DNA of 64,000 nt from Nocardia australiensis (GCF_020733705.1 NZ_JAJFZM010000002.1:372001-436000); one strand, 5' to 3'; positions 51,127-60,444 are shown, counted from the stretch's first letter. Notes: generated from the letters alone by a model not told the origin. Program-made: numbers and translations.

Positions 51127-54100
51127 TCAAAAGAGGGTGTCGCGGACGCGGAGCGGCTGGTACCCGGTCGGCCCGAGATGGGCGAGTTCAGCGTCGATGT
51201 CGACCTCGATCGCACCGAAGAAGTTGATGTTCTCGCTGTGTGCCGGAGAGATATGTGCCAGCACGCCGTCATCGATGCGTCGGCCCTCACGGCGCATCTG
51301 CTCTACCGCGAGCCCGTAATACTCTGTGGTCCAGACGATCACCGCGTTGGTGGCCAGGGTCAGGCACCAGGCTTGTTCGGTTTGTGCTTCCAGGTGGCGG
51401 GCGCGGAAGGCTCCTTCGTGGGCGTAGATGAGGCCGCGCTTGAGCGCGTGGATGGATTCGCCCTTGTTGAGCTGGCGGGTGATCTTGCGCCGGTAGTCAG
51501 GGTCGGTCAGGTACCGGCAGGCGTAGATGGTGCGGCGCATGGCACCGTATTCCTTCAGCGCCGCGGCAAGCGCGTTCTGCCGACCCGACGCCGACAGCTT
51601 GCCGACCAGCAGGGACGCGGTGGCGTGCCCGAACTTCAACGACCCAGCAAGCCGCAGCAGATCGTCATAGTGCTCGGCGATCAGGTCCAGATTCAGCTTG
51701 CGGGTCAGCAACGGGCCCGCGTGCGGAAACCGCGCCTCGGCGTCGGCGCGTGGTGTCGGCCGGTAGAAGGTGATCCTGCCCAGGTCCCGGATGCGCGGTG
51801 AGAGCTGCATCCCGAGCAGGTCGAACAGCGCGAAGTTCACCAAGGTGACGCCATGGGTATCTGTCGCATGCTCGGTGATCGGGAGATCGGTTGCGTTACC
51901 GAGAATTTCATCGAGCACGTAGTGGGCTTCGCGTCGGGTGGTGACGATGACCTTGGTGCCGTAGGTGGTGTGCTGATCGGTCACATGGCTATACGTCGAC
52001 AGGCCCTCCTCGGCGAACCACAGGTTGACCGCGCGAGCGGTCAGCGATTTGCCGCGCGTCGGGAACCGCTGCCCATCCGAGGACGACAGGGTGCCGGTGC
52101 CGAAAGCCGCTGTCAGCGGCAGTCTTTGGTGGTAACCGATAATCGCCAGATTCGCCGCGCGCAGCGTCTCCTCCCGCACGTACCACTCCGATGTCCACGC
52201 GAGGATGTCGTAGGAGATGCCGGACGCTTCGGCCATCCGCGTAAGCCCCAGATTCGTGGAATACGCCAGCAGCACCGCGATCAGATTGCGTTTCAGCTCC
52301 GGGCTGCGGGCCTGCTTGCCGCCCGCGTGGGTGAAACAGCCCAGATATCCGGTGCGGTTGTCCAGCTCGATCAACAGCGACACGATCGGCACGAACGGCA
52401 GCATCTCGGTCAGTTCGGCCTTCAACGCGATTGCCGCGGTCGGGATATCCTCGGCGGTCAGCGGTGAGATCACCAGATCCCCGACATCATCCAGGCGCAC
52501 CGGCCCGTCACCGGCGGCGAGCACCTGCTCTAACTCGCCGATCGCCTCATGCCACTCGTCGGTGAGCGCCGCCAGTGCATGAGCCGCATCGGCGGATTTG
52601 CCGACCAGACGGCAGAACTCGGTGCGTTGCGGCTCCCACTGCTCACCGGTGAGCAGGTAGGCGGCCGGATCGGCATAGCGCCGCGACCCCGGCACGAACA
52701 CGTCCCCGGCGCGCAACCCGTCCCGCAGGCCCAGCAGCACACACAATTCCCAATAATGCCGGTAGGCAACGGCATTGCCGCTCTTGTGGGCCTCGTCGAG
52801 GTAGCCGCGCCACTTCGTCGGCACGAACCCGGTCGGCGCATCGTCGAACACCTTCCGGCGACCAGTCGCGTTCAGCTCGCGCAACATGTCCACCGCGATC
52901 AGCAACTCGGTCGCCGCGGTACCGCCGGCGAACCGCACCGCCGACAACACCGCCGGAGTGAACTTCCGCAGATACGAATACGAACTATCGAGAGCGGCCA
53001 AGTGCCCGTGATCGCGCGGAAGCCGCGGGCGGGCTTGGGCTTTCGCCGCCCGCAACCGTTCCCACCCGATGCCCTCGCCCCGGATCAATCCGCCGACATC
53101 CTCGTCGGGGGTCTGCGGGTCGATAATGATCGAGAGCAGGTCATCCAGCAGCGCTTGCCGGTCATCCCCGGTCTTGCCGCGTTCAGCGAGTTCCTCACGC
53201 ATCCGGTTCTCGGCGGCACTGAACTTCGCCGACAGCGACTGGTCGAACAGTGCCACCACCTCATCGAGCACATCGGCCGCGGACTGCGCCAGCACTGTCA
53301 ACAAGATCGGATACCGACGCTCCGGATCACGCCGTTCCAGAGCTTGACCGGTCAGGCGGCGGCCCAGCGTGGCCAGGAAACGGCGGCGCTCCGCTGGGAG
53401 CACTGACATGTCCAGGGTGTCCGCGCCCAGACCACGCACAAACCCCAGCTTCTCAACCTCGTTGCGCACGGCGGCCGCTGACGCCTCCACCGGGCCGATG
53501 GACAACCACCGCAACCGCGACATCCGGATCGAGGCATCAGTGGCCAGCAGCGCATCCAACTCCGAGCGTCGTTGTGCAGTCAGTTCGTGCGCCAACCGGT
53601 CGTAGGTCTCCTGTTGCGCGCGCTCGCGCGCGTGCACGACGCGACGAACGACAGTGTCGGGGCTGGGCCGGATCACCCGCGCCGAGAGCAGATACTCACA
53701 CCCCAACCGGAACAGCAATGTCGGCGAATCATGCTCCATGGCCCGCGCCAACAGGAACTCGTCCATCTCCTTCAGCTCCATCGATCCTGCTGATCGCCAC
53801 CCCAGATACTGGGCCGCCAACCGCAGATGCTCGGTGCGCGTCTGCGCCCGCTTACCGTACGAACGGATCAGCGTCGCATCGACTTTCAGTTGCTCCGCCA
53901 ACCGGGCCACCGCCACCGCCGGCGCGGCGGCCACCTTGTCTGGCACGAATCCCAGCCACGGCAGCGCGCACAACGCCACCGACAAACCGAGCCGCTCCGC
54001 TGGGCCGCGACCGCGGCCCGGCGTGATGAACGCGATATCGGTCGGGGTGAGCGTGAAGTACCGGAACAACTCCTCGCGGCTGATATCCGGGAACTCCCGC

Positions 54101-54141
54101 AGACGCGCCAACTCCTCGTCCGCGAACACCTGCATCGCCAC
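51127..54141 (-). CDS. tnpA: Tn3-family transposase TnpA
   Basis: A full-length 1004-aa Tn3-family DDE transposase without stops or frameshifts. N-terminal DNA-binding part (LARLREFPDISREELFRYFT, then TLTPTDIAFI), central domain, and catalytic C-terminal region including YSHVTDQHTTYGTK and ending with QLNKGESIHALKRGLIYAHE and LATNAVIVWTTEYYGLAVEQ. It transposes by the replicative pathway. It lies at the right end of the element, reading inward from the right terminal repeat. Confidence 0.96.
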   Translation of the reverse strand: MAMQVFADEELARLREFPDISREELFRYFTLTPTDIAFITPGRGRGPAERLGLSVALCALPWLGFVPDKVAAAPAVAVARLAEQLKVDATLIRSYGKRAQTRTEHLRLAAQYLGWRSAGSMELKEMDEFLLARAMEHDSPTLLFRLGCEYLLSARVIRPSPDTVVRRVVHARERAQQETYDRLAHELTAQRRSELDALLATDASIRMSRLRWLSIGPVEASAAAVRNEVEKLGFVRGLGADTLDMSVLPAERRRFLATLGRRLTGQALERRDPERRYPILLTVLAQSAADVLDEVVALFDQSLSAKFSAAENRMREELAERGKTGDDRQALLDDLLSIIIDPQTPDEDVGGLIRGEGIGWERLRAAKAQARPRLPRDHGHLAALDSSYSYLRKFTPAVLSAVRFAGGTAATELLIAVDMLRELNATGRRKVFDDAPTGFVPTKWRGYLDEAHKSGNAVAYRHYWELCVLLGLRDGLRAGDVFVPGSRRYADPAAYLLTGEQWEPQRTEFCRLVGKSADAAHALAALTDEWHEAIGELEQVLAAGDGPVRLDDVGDLVISPLTAEDIPTAAIALKAELTEMLPFVPIVSLLIELDNRTGYLGCFTHAGGKQARSPELKRNLIAVLLAYSTNLGLTRMAEASGISYDILAWTSEWYVREETLRAANLAIIGYHQRLPLTAAFGTGTLSSSDGQRFPTRGKSLTARAVNLWFAEEGLSTYSHVTDQHTTYGTKVIVTTRREAHYVLDEILGNATDLPITEHATDTHGVTLVNFALFDLLGMQLSPRIRDLGRITFYRPTPRADAEARFPHAGPLLTRKLNLDLIAEHYDDLLRLAGSLKFGHATASLLVGKLSASGRQNALAAALKEYGAMRRTIYACRYLTDPDYRRKITRQLNKGESIHALKRGLIYAHEGAFRARHLEAQTEQAWCLTLATNAVIVWTTEYYGLAVEQMRREGRRIDDGVLAHISPAHSENINFFGAIEVDIDAELAHLGPTGYQPLRVRDTLF

Positions 54142-54239
54142 GAAACCCGACCTCCAGCACGCCGACCAACCTCATCGGCAGCCAAGCCAAGCACCAATCA
54201 CGATGCCCTGCAGCCCGAACCGGAAGCCCGACATCACCA

Positions 54240-54288
54240 CTGGTCAAGCCATTGTCGTTGTTTTTCGCACGGTTACTACCGGGACCCC
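54240..54288 (-). repeat. right terminal inverted repeat of the Tn3-family transposon
   Basis: Exact reverse complement of 46560-46608 over all 49 bases, ending in GGGACCCC. The AAGAT duplication follows at 54289-54293. Confidence 0.95.
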
Positions 54289-54292
54289 AAGA

Positions 54293-54331
54293 TGGAGGAC
54301 CAGGATCGAACTGGCGAACGCGATCTTCGCG
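54293..54331 (+). mobile_element. IS3-family orfB remnant, right part
   Basis: TGG AGG ACC... continues the interrupted OrfB frame as RTRIELANAIF. Joined to the left part across one copy of AAGAT it restores LNRQRWRTRIELANAIF. The OrfB frame then ends within a few codons at an IS1380 piece, so the target was already a remnant. Confidence 0.85.
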
Positions 54332-54474
54332 ACCGGGCAACGCACGCAGTGGCACCGCCGCCGACCATAAGCAGGTGTTGGGTGAGGCTCTGGCGCGGCT
54401 GGCGTGGACACCGTCGTGGCGGGTCGGACGGAAAGTATTGGCGCTGCACAGTCGCGTCGCAGCTAGCCCGTCGC
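54330..54474 (+). mobile_element. IS1380-family transposase mid-part remnant
   Basis: RPGNARSGTAADHKQVLGEA followed by LARLAWTPSWRVGRKVLALH matches the IS1380 transposase core (RPGNAGxNTAADH...VLVRxD), but the catalytic VRTD is already lost. It is related to, but distinct from, the copy at 55889-56303. The stretch 54475-54643 has no recognisable feature. Confidence 0.65.
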
Positions 54475-54643
54475 AACTCGGACGGCGGCTCGTGACCACC
54501 GGACCGGTCGACGCCCCGGCCCGGACGCGGTCGTCGCCGCCGTCCTTCGCATCACGGTATTCCGCATCGAGAACCGGCCGCCGATCTCTCAAACGGATGG
54601 GATCCGGCGCAGGCACCCCGCAATTTCGGGTGCGGTTAGTGCC

Positions 54644-55495
54644 TCACACGACCGCAGGTCGCCGGGACGCGTTTTCAGCGATGGCCGCGACGATCTCATC
54701 GAACAGCGGCTCGGGTAGGTCGTGGCCCATCGTGTCGAGTGGTAGGTAGACCGAGTCGGGGATCGCGGCATGGGTCGCCTCGCCGCCAGCGATCTTGATG
54801 AGCGAGTCCTCCGCGCCGTGGATGACCAGCGCGGGCAGCCGCAGCTGCTTGAGGCGACTCCTGCGGTCGGGAGCGATGAGGGCCGCGACCACCTGACGTG
54901 AGGGGCCGTCAGGGTGCTGCGCACGGTCGTAGGCGTGGGTCGCGAGCGCGTAGCGGCGCTCGCGCTCATGCTCGGCGTAGGTCTTCGAGCCGATGATCGC
55001 GTACAGGTTGGCGATCTGCTCGATCGCCTCGTCACGATCCGGCGGCGGCTTTTTCGTCAGCTCCCCGAGCACTTCACCATCGGCCATGCCGATGAGGAAG
55101 TGCGGCGTGCTCATGATCGAGCACAGCGATAGCACCCGCTGGGGGTGCTCGATCGCGAGTAGCTGGGCGACCATCCCGCCCAGCGAGGCGCCGACGACGT
55201 GCGCCTGCTCGATGCCGAGATGATCGAGCAGCTCGACAGCGTCCCGGGCGACCGCCCGCAGGTAGTACTGGCTCGGTGCGGTCTTCCATTCGGTCAGACC
55301 GCTGTCGCGGTTGTCGGGACGGATCACCCGGTAGCCGCGCTCAACGAGGCGGTCGACGATTTCTTGAGGCCAGTGGATCAGTTGCGAGCTGAGCCCCATG
55401 ATCAACAGCAGCGGTTTCCCCGACTCATCACCCTCGTCGCGGAAACACATCCTGACCTCGGACAGCTCAGCGAACTCGTCGCGCGCGTCGTTCAT
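54644..55495 (-). CDS. alpha/beta hydrolase, RdmC/methylesterase-like
   Basis: A 283-aa alpha/beta hydrolase: LLLIMGLSSQLIHWPQEIVD near the N-terminus, RPDNRDSGLTEW, nucleophile elbow GASLGG near residue 100, acid in VIHGAEDSLI and the His in TMGHDLPEPL. This set matches the aclacinomycin-methylesterase (RdmC)/EstA branch. The substrate is unknown. The 390 bp upstream to the IS1380 remnant (55496-55888) show no supported gene. Confidence 0.85.
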   Translation of the reverse strand: MNDARDEFAELSEVRMCFRDEGDESGKPLLLIMGLSSQLIHWPQEIVDRLVERGYRVIRPDNRDSGLTEWKTAPSQYYLRAVARDAVELLDHLGIEQAHVVGASLGGMVAQLLAIEHPQRVLSLCSIMSTPHFLIGMADGEVLGELTKKPPPDRDEAIEQIANLYAIIGSKTYAEHERERRYALATHAYDRAQHPDGPSRQVVAALIAPDRRSRLKQLRLPALVIHGAEDSLIKIAGGEATHAAIPDSVYLPLDTMGHDLPEPLFDEIVAAIAENASRRPAVV

Positions 55496-55888
55496 GACAA
55501 ACCTCCCGAATTTGTGGCCGATGACTGCAAATACACAGCAAGCAACGCGGGTTGATGTGAAATCATCGGTCGATCAGAGATCATGCACCAAGGCCGGCTA
55601 CATCCGACTGCCTAGATCGCGACAAGTAGCAAGCATAGGGCAACATAGGACCGCGCTCCATCCCTTGCCGAGAATCGGCCGGATCTGTGTTCAAGCATCC
55701 GACCAGGAGTTGCCGACGCTGTCCGGAGACGTGATCGAGGGCCCTGCGGACGAGCGACGTGAACCGGCCCACCCGACACATCCACCTCGGATGACGCGCA
55801 GGCGACAAGTCGGCGACGCCGCGCCGACAGACACGCGTGACCGAAAGGATTCGCACCGGCAATTGAATGTCGTGCGACACCGAACTGG

Positions 55889-56303
55889 TTGTGGTGCAGG
55901 ATATCCCGCGACGAGCGCCTCCACGCGTTCATCGACCACGGCGAAACGGGCACAGGGGAACCGGCGGTGCTGACACTGCGGGCAGGTAACGCCGGCGCGA
56001 ACACCGCCGCCGACCACAAGAAGGTGCTCGCCGAAGCGATACCGCAGTTGCCGTGGCGGCCCAGGTATCGGGTCGGGCGAAAGGTGCTGGTGCGCACCGA
56101 TACTGGTGGCGGCACCCACGAGTTCGTGGCCAACTGCAGTACTCACTCGGCATCACCCTCACCGACGCAATGGTCGAAGCCATCGATACGGTGCCGAAAA
56201 CATCTGGACCGCAGCCTACGACGGCGAGGAGCTCGGGACGTCCGGGTTTCTGGACGACCTGAGGACCCAGTTGACGGACGGCTCGTTTCGTCCGCCTCCG
56301 GGA
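55889..56303 (+). pseudogene. IS1380-family transposase pseudogene with two frameshifts
   Basis: Three frames read in turn reconstruct one transposase segment. FIDHGETGTGEPAVLTLRAG, NAGANTAADHKKVLAEAI and GRKVLVRTDTGGGTHEFV come first. A shift near 56135 gives QYSLGITLTDAMVEAIDTVP; another near 56195 gives WTAAYDGEELGTSGFLDDLR. N- and C-terminal ends are missing. Confidence 0.75.
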
Positions 56304-56306
56304 TCG

Positions 56307-57743
56307 TCAGCCACGGACGCTCGACATCAGGTCGTCGAGCGCGTCGGCCGACGAGAGCCCGAGAGCCCGTTCGGCGACGGTGCGCGCCGTATCCGAGGGC
56401 AAACGCCCTTCGACGTTGAGATCGAATTTCAGGATGAGTTCGTCGTCCGAGAGCGGATTCGCAGGACCGCCGCGGTTGTGGTCGACGCGAGCCTCATGCC
56501 ATACGCCGTCGCGGGTACGCACTCGGAGGACGGCGGGGAACTGGTGCGGGTAGAGCTCGTCGCAACGGTCGTCGCTATGACTGACCACGAGCGATGCCAG
56601 CGCCAGCGTACGAGGGTCTTTCGCCGCCTCGTCCGTGAAATCGGCGTGCCCGACACCGAGTCCCGAACCCCCCAGCAGCGCACGTGCCACGGTGAACGGG
56701 CCCGAGAATGCCGCGTGGTACCCGGATTCCGGGGCGGCCTTGGCGGCGGGTGGCTCAGCGATGGTGCGCAGCACCGGCTTCGGTACGCCGAGATCGATCT
56801 CCACTATCTCGGCGGGGTCGAGTCCGTCACGTCGAAGTGCGCGCGCGGCGTCGATGCCGGCGTGGGTGAAGTGGTTGCACGGATACGGTTTGAAGAAGAT
56901 GCCTGGCAATTCCCAGTGCTCGCCGATCCCTTCGACCACCTTCGCCGCGTCGGCCCGGTCACCGCAGAACGCGTGCAGGAAACCGAATCTGCCTTCGATC
57001 ACCGTGGGCGGTCCGGTGAGTCCGTGACGGGCGAATTCCGCCGCGGTCACACCCGAATGCGCTGCCCAACCACAGTGCACGCGCTTGACCGTGCCGCCGG
57101 TCCTGTTCGCCTCGAGCAACCCCGCACCGAAGCTGGCGGCGATCCCCATCGCGTCGGCAATGCCGTCGGCGTCCAGGCCGTACAGCATCGCCGCCGCGGC
57201 AGCGGACCCAACCGCGCCACAGATCGACGTCGCGTGCTGGCCGCGTTCGAAGAACTCGGAGTTGCCCAGGTCCTCGTCGTAGCCGCCCATACCCAAACGC
57301 ACCGCGATTTCGATACCCACGCCCGCCGCGTCGAGGACCGAGGCTCCCGACGCGGCGGTTGCCTCACCGACTGCGAGCGCGGTCGGCACCACCGATGCGG
57401 ACGGATGCAACACCGAAGGAAGGTGGGTGTCATCCGAGTCCATCGAGTGCGCGAGCGTGCCGTTCACCAGGGCGGCTGTGGCGGCGGGGAAGCGTTCGCC
57501 GGTACCGATGCCGGTAGCCGCGGGGGCGCCTGCCCAGCCACGGGCCACAGCGGCGACGGCGCGCGCGGATGGCTGCCCCTGCGCGGCGAGGGAGTTGCCG
57601 AGCACGTCGAGGACCCGGCGGGCGACGTCTTTGCGCAGTTCCTCGGCGAGTCCGGCGGTGCGGGTGTGGTCGGCCAGCGCGGCGAGACGACCGACGACCG
57701 TGCCCCGCATATCGTGTCGGGACGCGCTCTCGGGGCGGCTCAT
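56307..57743 (-). CDS. MmgE/PrpD-family protein
   Basis: A 478-aa member of the MmgE/PrpD fold (2-methylcitrate dehydratase, cis-aconitate decarboxylase, iminodisuccinate epimerase). Signature stretches are LVNGTLAHSMDSDDTHLPSV, HPSASVVPTALAVGEATAAS, KRVHCGWAAHSGVTAAEFAR and KPYPCNHFTHAGIDAARALR. The activity cannot be chosen from sequence alone. Last gene of a minus-strand operon with 4-bp overlaps to the cyclase gene. Confidence 0.88.
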   Translation of the reverse strand: MSRPESASRHDMRGTVVGRLAALADHTRTAGLAEELRKDVARRVLDVLGNSLAAQGQPSARAVAAVARGWAGAPAATGIGTGERFPAATAALVNGTLAHSMDSDDTHLPSVLHPSASVVPTALAVGEATAASGASVLDAAGVGIEIAVRLGMGGYDEDLGNSEFFERGQHATSICGAVGSAAAAAMLYGLDADGIADAMGIAASFGAGLLEANRTGGTVKRVHCGWAAHSGVTAAEFARHGLTGPPTVIEGRFGFLHAFCGDRADAAKVVEGIGEHWELPGIFFKPYPCNHFTHAGIDAARALRRDGLDPAEIVEIDLGVPKPVLRTIAEPPAAKAAPESGYHAAFSGPFTVARALLGGSGLGVGHADFTDEAAKDPRTLALASLVVSHSDDRCDELYPHQFPAVLRVRTRDGVWHEARVDHNRGGPANPLSDDELILKFDLNVEGRLPSDTARTVAERALGLSSADALDDLMSSVRG

Positions 57744-58579
57744 GCGGCCACCACCGCGACGGGGCGTACCGGCGATCCGGTCCCACCGGTGATCCGCAGG
57801 GCAGCCATGACGAAGGTGAACTCGGTGAGCCCGCGCTCGCTCGCCGCCTCGAGATTCAGGTGCTCGATGATGTGGATTCCGTTCTCCACGAGCAAGACTC
57901 GATGCACCGGAAGCACGCTGTGGCCCTTGCCCGCCGGAATGTGCTCGAACGCGGTGGTATCCGCGCCCGCGGCCACGATGCCCGCGTCAGCGAGCCAGCG
58001 CGCCGCGCCGACATCGGCGCCGGGAACCCCGTCCTGCTGACCGAGATAGTGCTGGGGGTCCTCGAAGTGCCTGGCCCAGCCGGTGCGGATGAGCACGACA
58101 TCCCCGCGCCGCGGAGCCACACCCGCGTCATCGGCCGCGTCACGCAGATCCTGCTCGGTGACTGCGTAACCGGCGTCGAGGGCATCGACCCCATGGACGC
58201 GTGCCACATCGAGAAGGACACCGCGACGAAGTAGGAACGGGATGGATTCCGCGCCCAACTTCGAGAACCTCCCGCCGCGTTGCGCCTCCTCCGCGTCGAC
58301 ACCCCCATGAAGCTTGCCCTCGTGACTGACGTGCGAGAGAGCGTCCACGTGCGTACCGACGTGCCCGCCGGTCACGATGATCTCGTTGGATGCCGATCCG
58401 CCATCCGGACGGACCATGTCGCCGTGCCGCCGGATCAATGTCATCCGAAACCCCGGATGGTTGGGCGAACACGGCATTCCCGTCGTATGCGGGTGCCCGA
58501 GCTCGATGATGTCGGCTTCGGTGGCCACCACGGCATTCAACAGTGCGTCCGGTCCAGCGGTGACGGTGTGTTCGGTCAT
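57740..58579 (-). CDS. cyclase-family metal hydrolase, kynurenine formamidase-like
   Basis: A 279-aa protein with the metal-binding signature GGHVGTHVDALSHV near residue 72 and RRGVLLDVA, RRGDVVLIRTGWAR, PGADVGAARWLADAGIVAAG. The family (PF04199) hydrolyses formamides, cyclic amides such as isatin and similar compounds. With the hydantoinase-like enzyme on the other arm, this supports a pathway opening an N-heterocycle. It overlaps both neighbours by 4 bp. Confidence 0.88.
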   Translation of the reverse strand: MTEHTVTAGPDALLNAVVATEADIIELGHPHTTGMPCSPNHPGFRMTLIRRHGDMVRPDGGSASNEIIVTGGHVGTHVDALSHVSHEGKLHGGVDAEEAQRGGRFSKLGAESIPFLLRRGVLLDVARVHGVDALDAGYAVTEQDLRDAADDAGVAPRRGDVVLIRTGWARHFEDPQHYLGQQDGVPGADVGAARWLADAGIVAAGADTTAFEHIPAGKGHSVLPVHRVLLVENGIHIIEHLNLEAASERGLTEFTFVMAALRITGGTGSPVRPVAVVAA

Positions 58580-59418
58580 GCTTTTACTCCTCGTGCTGCT
58601 ATGGCGTCGGCTCGGTCGAGGACTAAGCGTGCGTTGGCGACGACGGCGGGATCGATGAATCTGCCGTCCTCGTCGAGCACGGCGGATTCACCCGCTTCCA
58701 TTGCTACGGCCGCGCAGTCCACGATCCGTCGAGCCCTGCTCTGCTCGTCCGGCGATGGCGTGTATGCCTCGTTGACGATGTCGATTTGGTTCGGGTGTAT
58801 GACCGACCGCCCGAAGAACCCCTGGGCGCGTCCGGTACGCGACGTCTCCGCGAGACCTGCCGGGTCGTCGACGGCGGTCCAGACGCTCTGGATGGGCGAA
58901 GATAGCCCGGCGGCCCGCGCTGCGGCGACGATCCAGCCACGTGCCCACGCGAGGCCACTCGATTCTGTGCGCATATCGGCAGCAAGATCTGCCTCACCGA
59001 GCGCGATGCCCGTCACTCGCGGATGACACCGCGCGATCTGGGGTGCCGCGAGGAGCCCCGCCGCGGATTCGATGATGGCATGGACATCGCACGCGAGCCG
59101 ATTCACTGTCGCCGAGACCGACTCGAGCTGCTCGGCTTTCGGCAACCGGACTCCAGCGGGCATACTTCCGGCCGACGCCAATGCGCACAGTTCATGCTCG
59201 AGCCACTCGGATCCGATGGCATTGAGCCGCAACCAGATTTCACGACCCGGTGATGCGGCACGCAGGGTGTCGAGTGCGTTCGCCAGCGCACGGTCCTTCG
59301 CCCCGACCGGGACCGCGTCCTCCAGATCGATGACGATGGCGTCGGCGGCGCTGTCGAGCGCTCTGCCGATGCGATCGTCACGATGTCCGGGCACGTACAG
59401 CCAGCTGCGCGGAGTCAC
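58576..59418 (-). CDS. CoA-ester lyase, HpcH/HpaI (CitE-like) family
   Basis: A 280-aa TIM-barrel lyase with DLEDAVPVGAKDRA, RLNAIGSEW, catalytic/metal Glu in AIIESAAGLL, GEADLAADM and FGRSVIHPNQIDIVNEAY. CitE-like proteins cleave beta-hydroxyacyl-CoA (malyl-CoA, citramalyl-CoA) or their thioesters. It fits cleavage of a CoA ester made by the CoA-transferase on the other arm. Second gene of the IclR-led operon. Confidence 0.88.
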   Translation of the reverse strand: MTPRSWLYVPGHRDDRIGRALDSAADAIVIDLEDAVPVGAKDRALANALDTLRAASPGREIWLRLNAIGSEWLEHELCALASAGSMPAGVRLPKAEQLESVSATVNRLACDVHAIIESAAGLLAAPQIARCHPRVTGIALGEADLAADMRTESSGLAWARGWIVAAARAAGLSSPIQSVWTAVDDPAGLAETSRTGRAQGFFGRSVIHPNQIDIVNEAYTPSPDEQSRARRIVDCAAVAMEAGESAVLDEDGRFIDPAVVANARLVLDRADAIAARGVKA

Positions 59419-60209
59419 ATCGTCTCCGCGGCTGTGGGACCCGATGCCCGGTAGCCGAGGGCGCGCGAGACCCGCTGCGCGGCCTCCACGAGTGAGTTTT
59501 CGTGACGGTCACAGGCGTCGTCGGTCATTCGATAGCTGGGACCGCACACCGATACCGACCCGATTACGGTGCCATCCGCGCCGAATACCGGGGCAGCGAT
59601 CGATCCGGCCCCTTCCTGTCGTTCTCCGGTCGATCGACATACCCCTCGCTCGCGCGCTTCACGCAGCGTGGCACGCAGTGCCGCTGGGTCAATGATCGTG
59701 GTGGAGGTGAGGCGGGGGAGCGGCCGGGACAGCAGATCTTCCTGCTCTTCCTCGGAGAGATAGGCCAGGATGATGCGACCCGACGAGCCGCTGTGCAGAT
59801 CGAACCGTTTGCCCAGGTCAACGGTCATCTTGATTTCCTGCGTGCTCTCGACCTGGTCGAGATAGACCCGCCCCCCGGGCAGTCGACCGGATACCGTCGC
59901 GGTCTCACCTGTGGCTCGCTGCAGATCGACCAACGCCTCACGTGCCACCCGTCGCAGCGGCGACACATCCAATGCGCGCGCGCCGAGCGTCGCCGCCGCA
60001 GGACCGAGAAGGTATCGACGCGTCGAGGGCTCGTACAGCAGGAGACCGCACTCGACGAATGTCGTGAGGATGCGGTGGGCAACCGCCTTGGACATACCGG
60101 TCGCGCGGGCGATCTCGGAGACGCCGAGTGCGCTCGACCGGCGGCCGAATTCGAGCAGAACATCCGCTGCCCGAGCGGCAGAGGTGGTGCCTCCACTGGA
60201 GGACTCCAT
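59415..60209 (-). CDS. IclR-family regulator
   Basis: A 264-aa IclR regulator: HTH VSEIARATGMSKAVAHRILT near residue 30, then the effector domain (TVSGRLPGGRVYLDQVESTQ, DLHSGSSGRIILAYLSEEEQ, SIAAPVFGADGTVIGSVSVC). The frame is open to 60272, but MESSSGG at 60209 is where the family fold approaches. It heads the minus-strand arm and is divergent from the flavoprotein gene; two palindromes lie between. Probably the regulator of the whole locus. Confidence 0.9.
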   Translation of the reverse strand: MESSSGGTTSAARAADVLLEFGRRSSALGVSEIARATGMSKAVAHRILTTFVECGLLLYEPSTRRYLLGPAAATLGARALDVSPLRRVAREALVDLQRATGETATVSGRLPGGRVYLDQVESTQEIKMTVDLGKRFDLHSGSSGRIILAYLSEEEQEDLLSRPLPRLTSTTIIDPAALRATLREARERGVCRSTGERQEGAGSIAAPVFGADGTVIGSVSVCGPSYRMTDDACDRHENSLVEAAQRVSRALGYRASGPTAAETM

Positions 60210-60280
60210 CGTGGCTCCGTTCTCCGGGGTCGATTCGTTGTTTCGTACGGCGCTACAGCCGCCGTAACCCAAGACAATTT

Positions 60281-60297
60281 GTACCGCTTAGCGAAAC
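60281..60297. promoter_or_regulatory. IclR operator-like palindrome, imperfect copy
   Basis: GTACCGCTTAGCGAAAC, an imperfect palindrome resembling the perfect site at 60413-60429 (both contain the CCGCT core). It sits upstream of the iclR start. Confidence 0.5.
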
Positions 60298-60412
60298 GAT
60301 TGTCCAACGGCTCTGATGGATTGGAATTCAGAGTTCCCTGAGGTTAATCACCCGTGCAGGCACTTGCGCACAGAAAGCCAAACGTGCATAGTGCAGGGGA
60401 TCACATTCCCTC

Positions 60413-60429
60413 GTTCCGCTAGGCGGAAC
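60413..60429. promoter_or_regulatory. IclR operator-like palindrome, perfect copy
   Basis: GTTCCGC TAG GCGGAAC, a perfect 7-bp inverted repeat 15 bp before the flavoprotein GTG. Its place next to a divergent IclR gene and the related second copy make it the likely regulator site for the plus-strand arm. Confidence 0.65.
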
Positions 60430-60444
60430 ATGATTGGAGGAAGC

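Larger units (their letters stand above)
46560..54288. mobile_element. complete Tn3-family transposon carrying a DrrAB-type exporter
   Basis: A 7,729-bp element bounded by 49-bp perfect inverted repeats starting GGGGTCCCGG and flanked by the 5-bp duplication AAGAT. It carries tnpR and tnpA at opposite ends. Its cargo is an HXXEE membrane protein, a TetR regulator, an ABC ATPase and an ABC permease. Repeats and duplication are intact and tnpA has no stops, so it may still be mobile. A res site should lie near tnpR, most likely in 47218-47560, but I could not define it. Confidence 0.93.

Noticed and set aside
49942..51801. 619-codon plus-strand frame across the ABC permease and tnpA 3' end
   Set aside because: Shadow of drrB-type and tnpA genes; Arg/Pro/His-rich translation with no domain.
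56106..58040. 644-codon plus-strand frame
   Set aside because: Antisense shadow of the MmgE/PrpD and cyclase genes; only its first 60 codons are real IS1380 debris.
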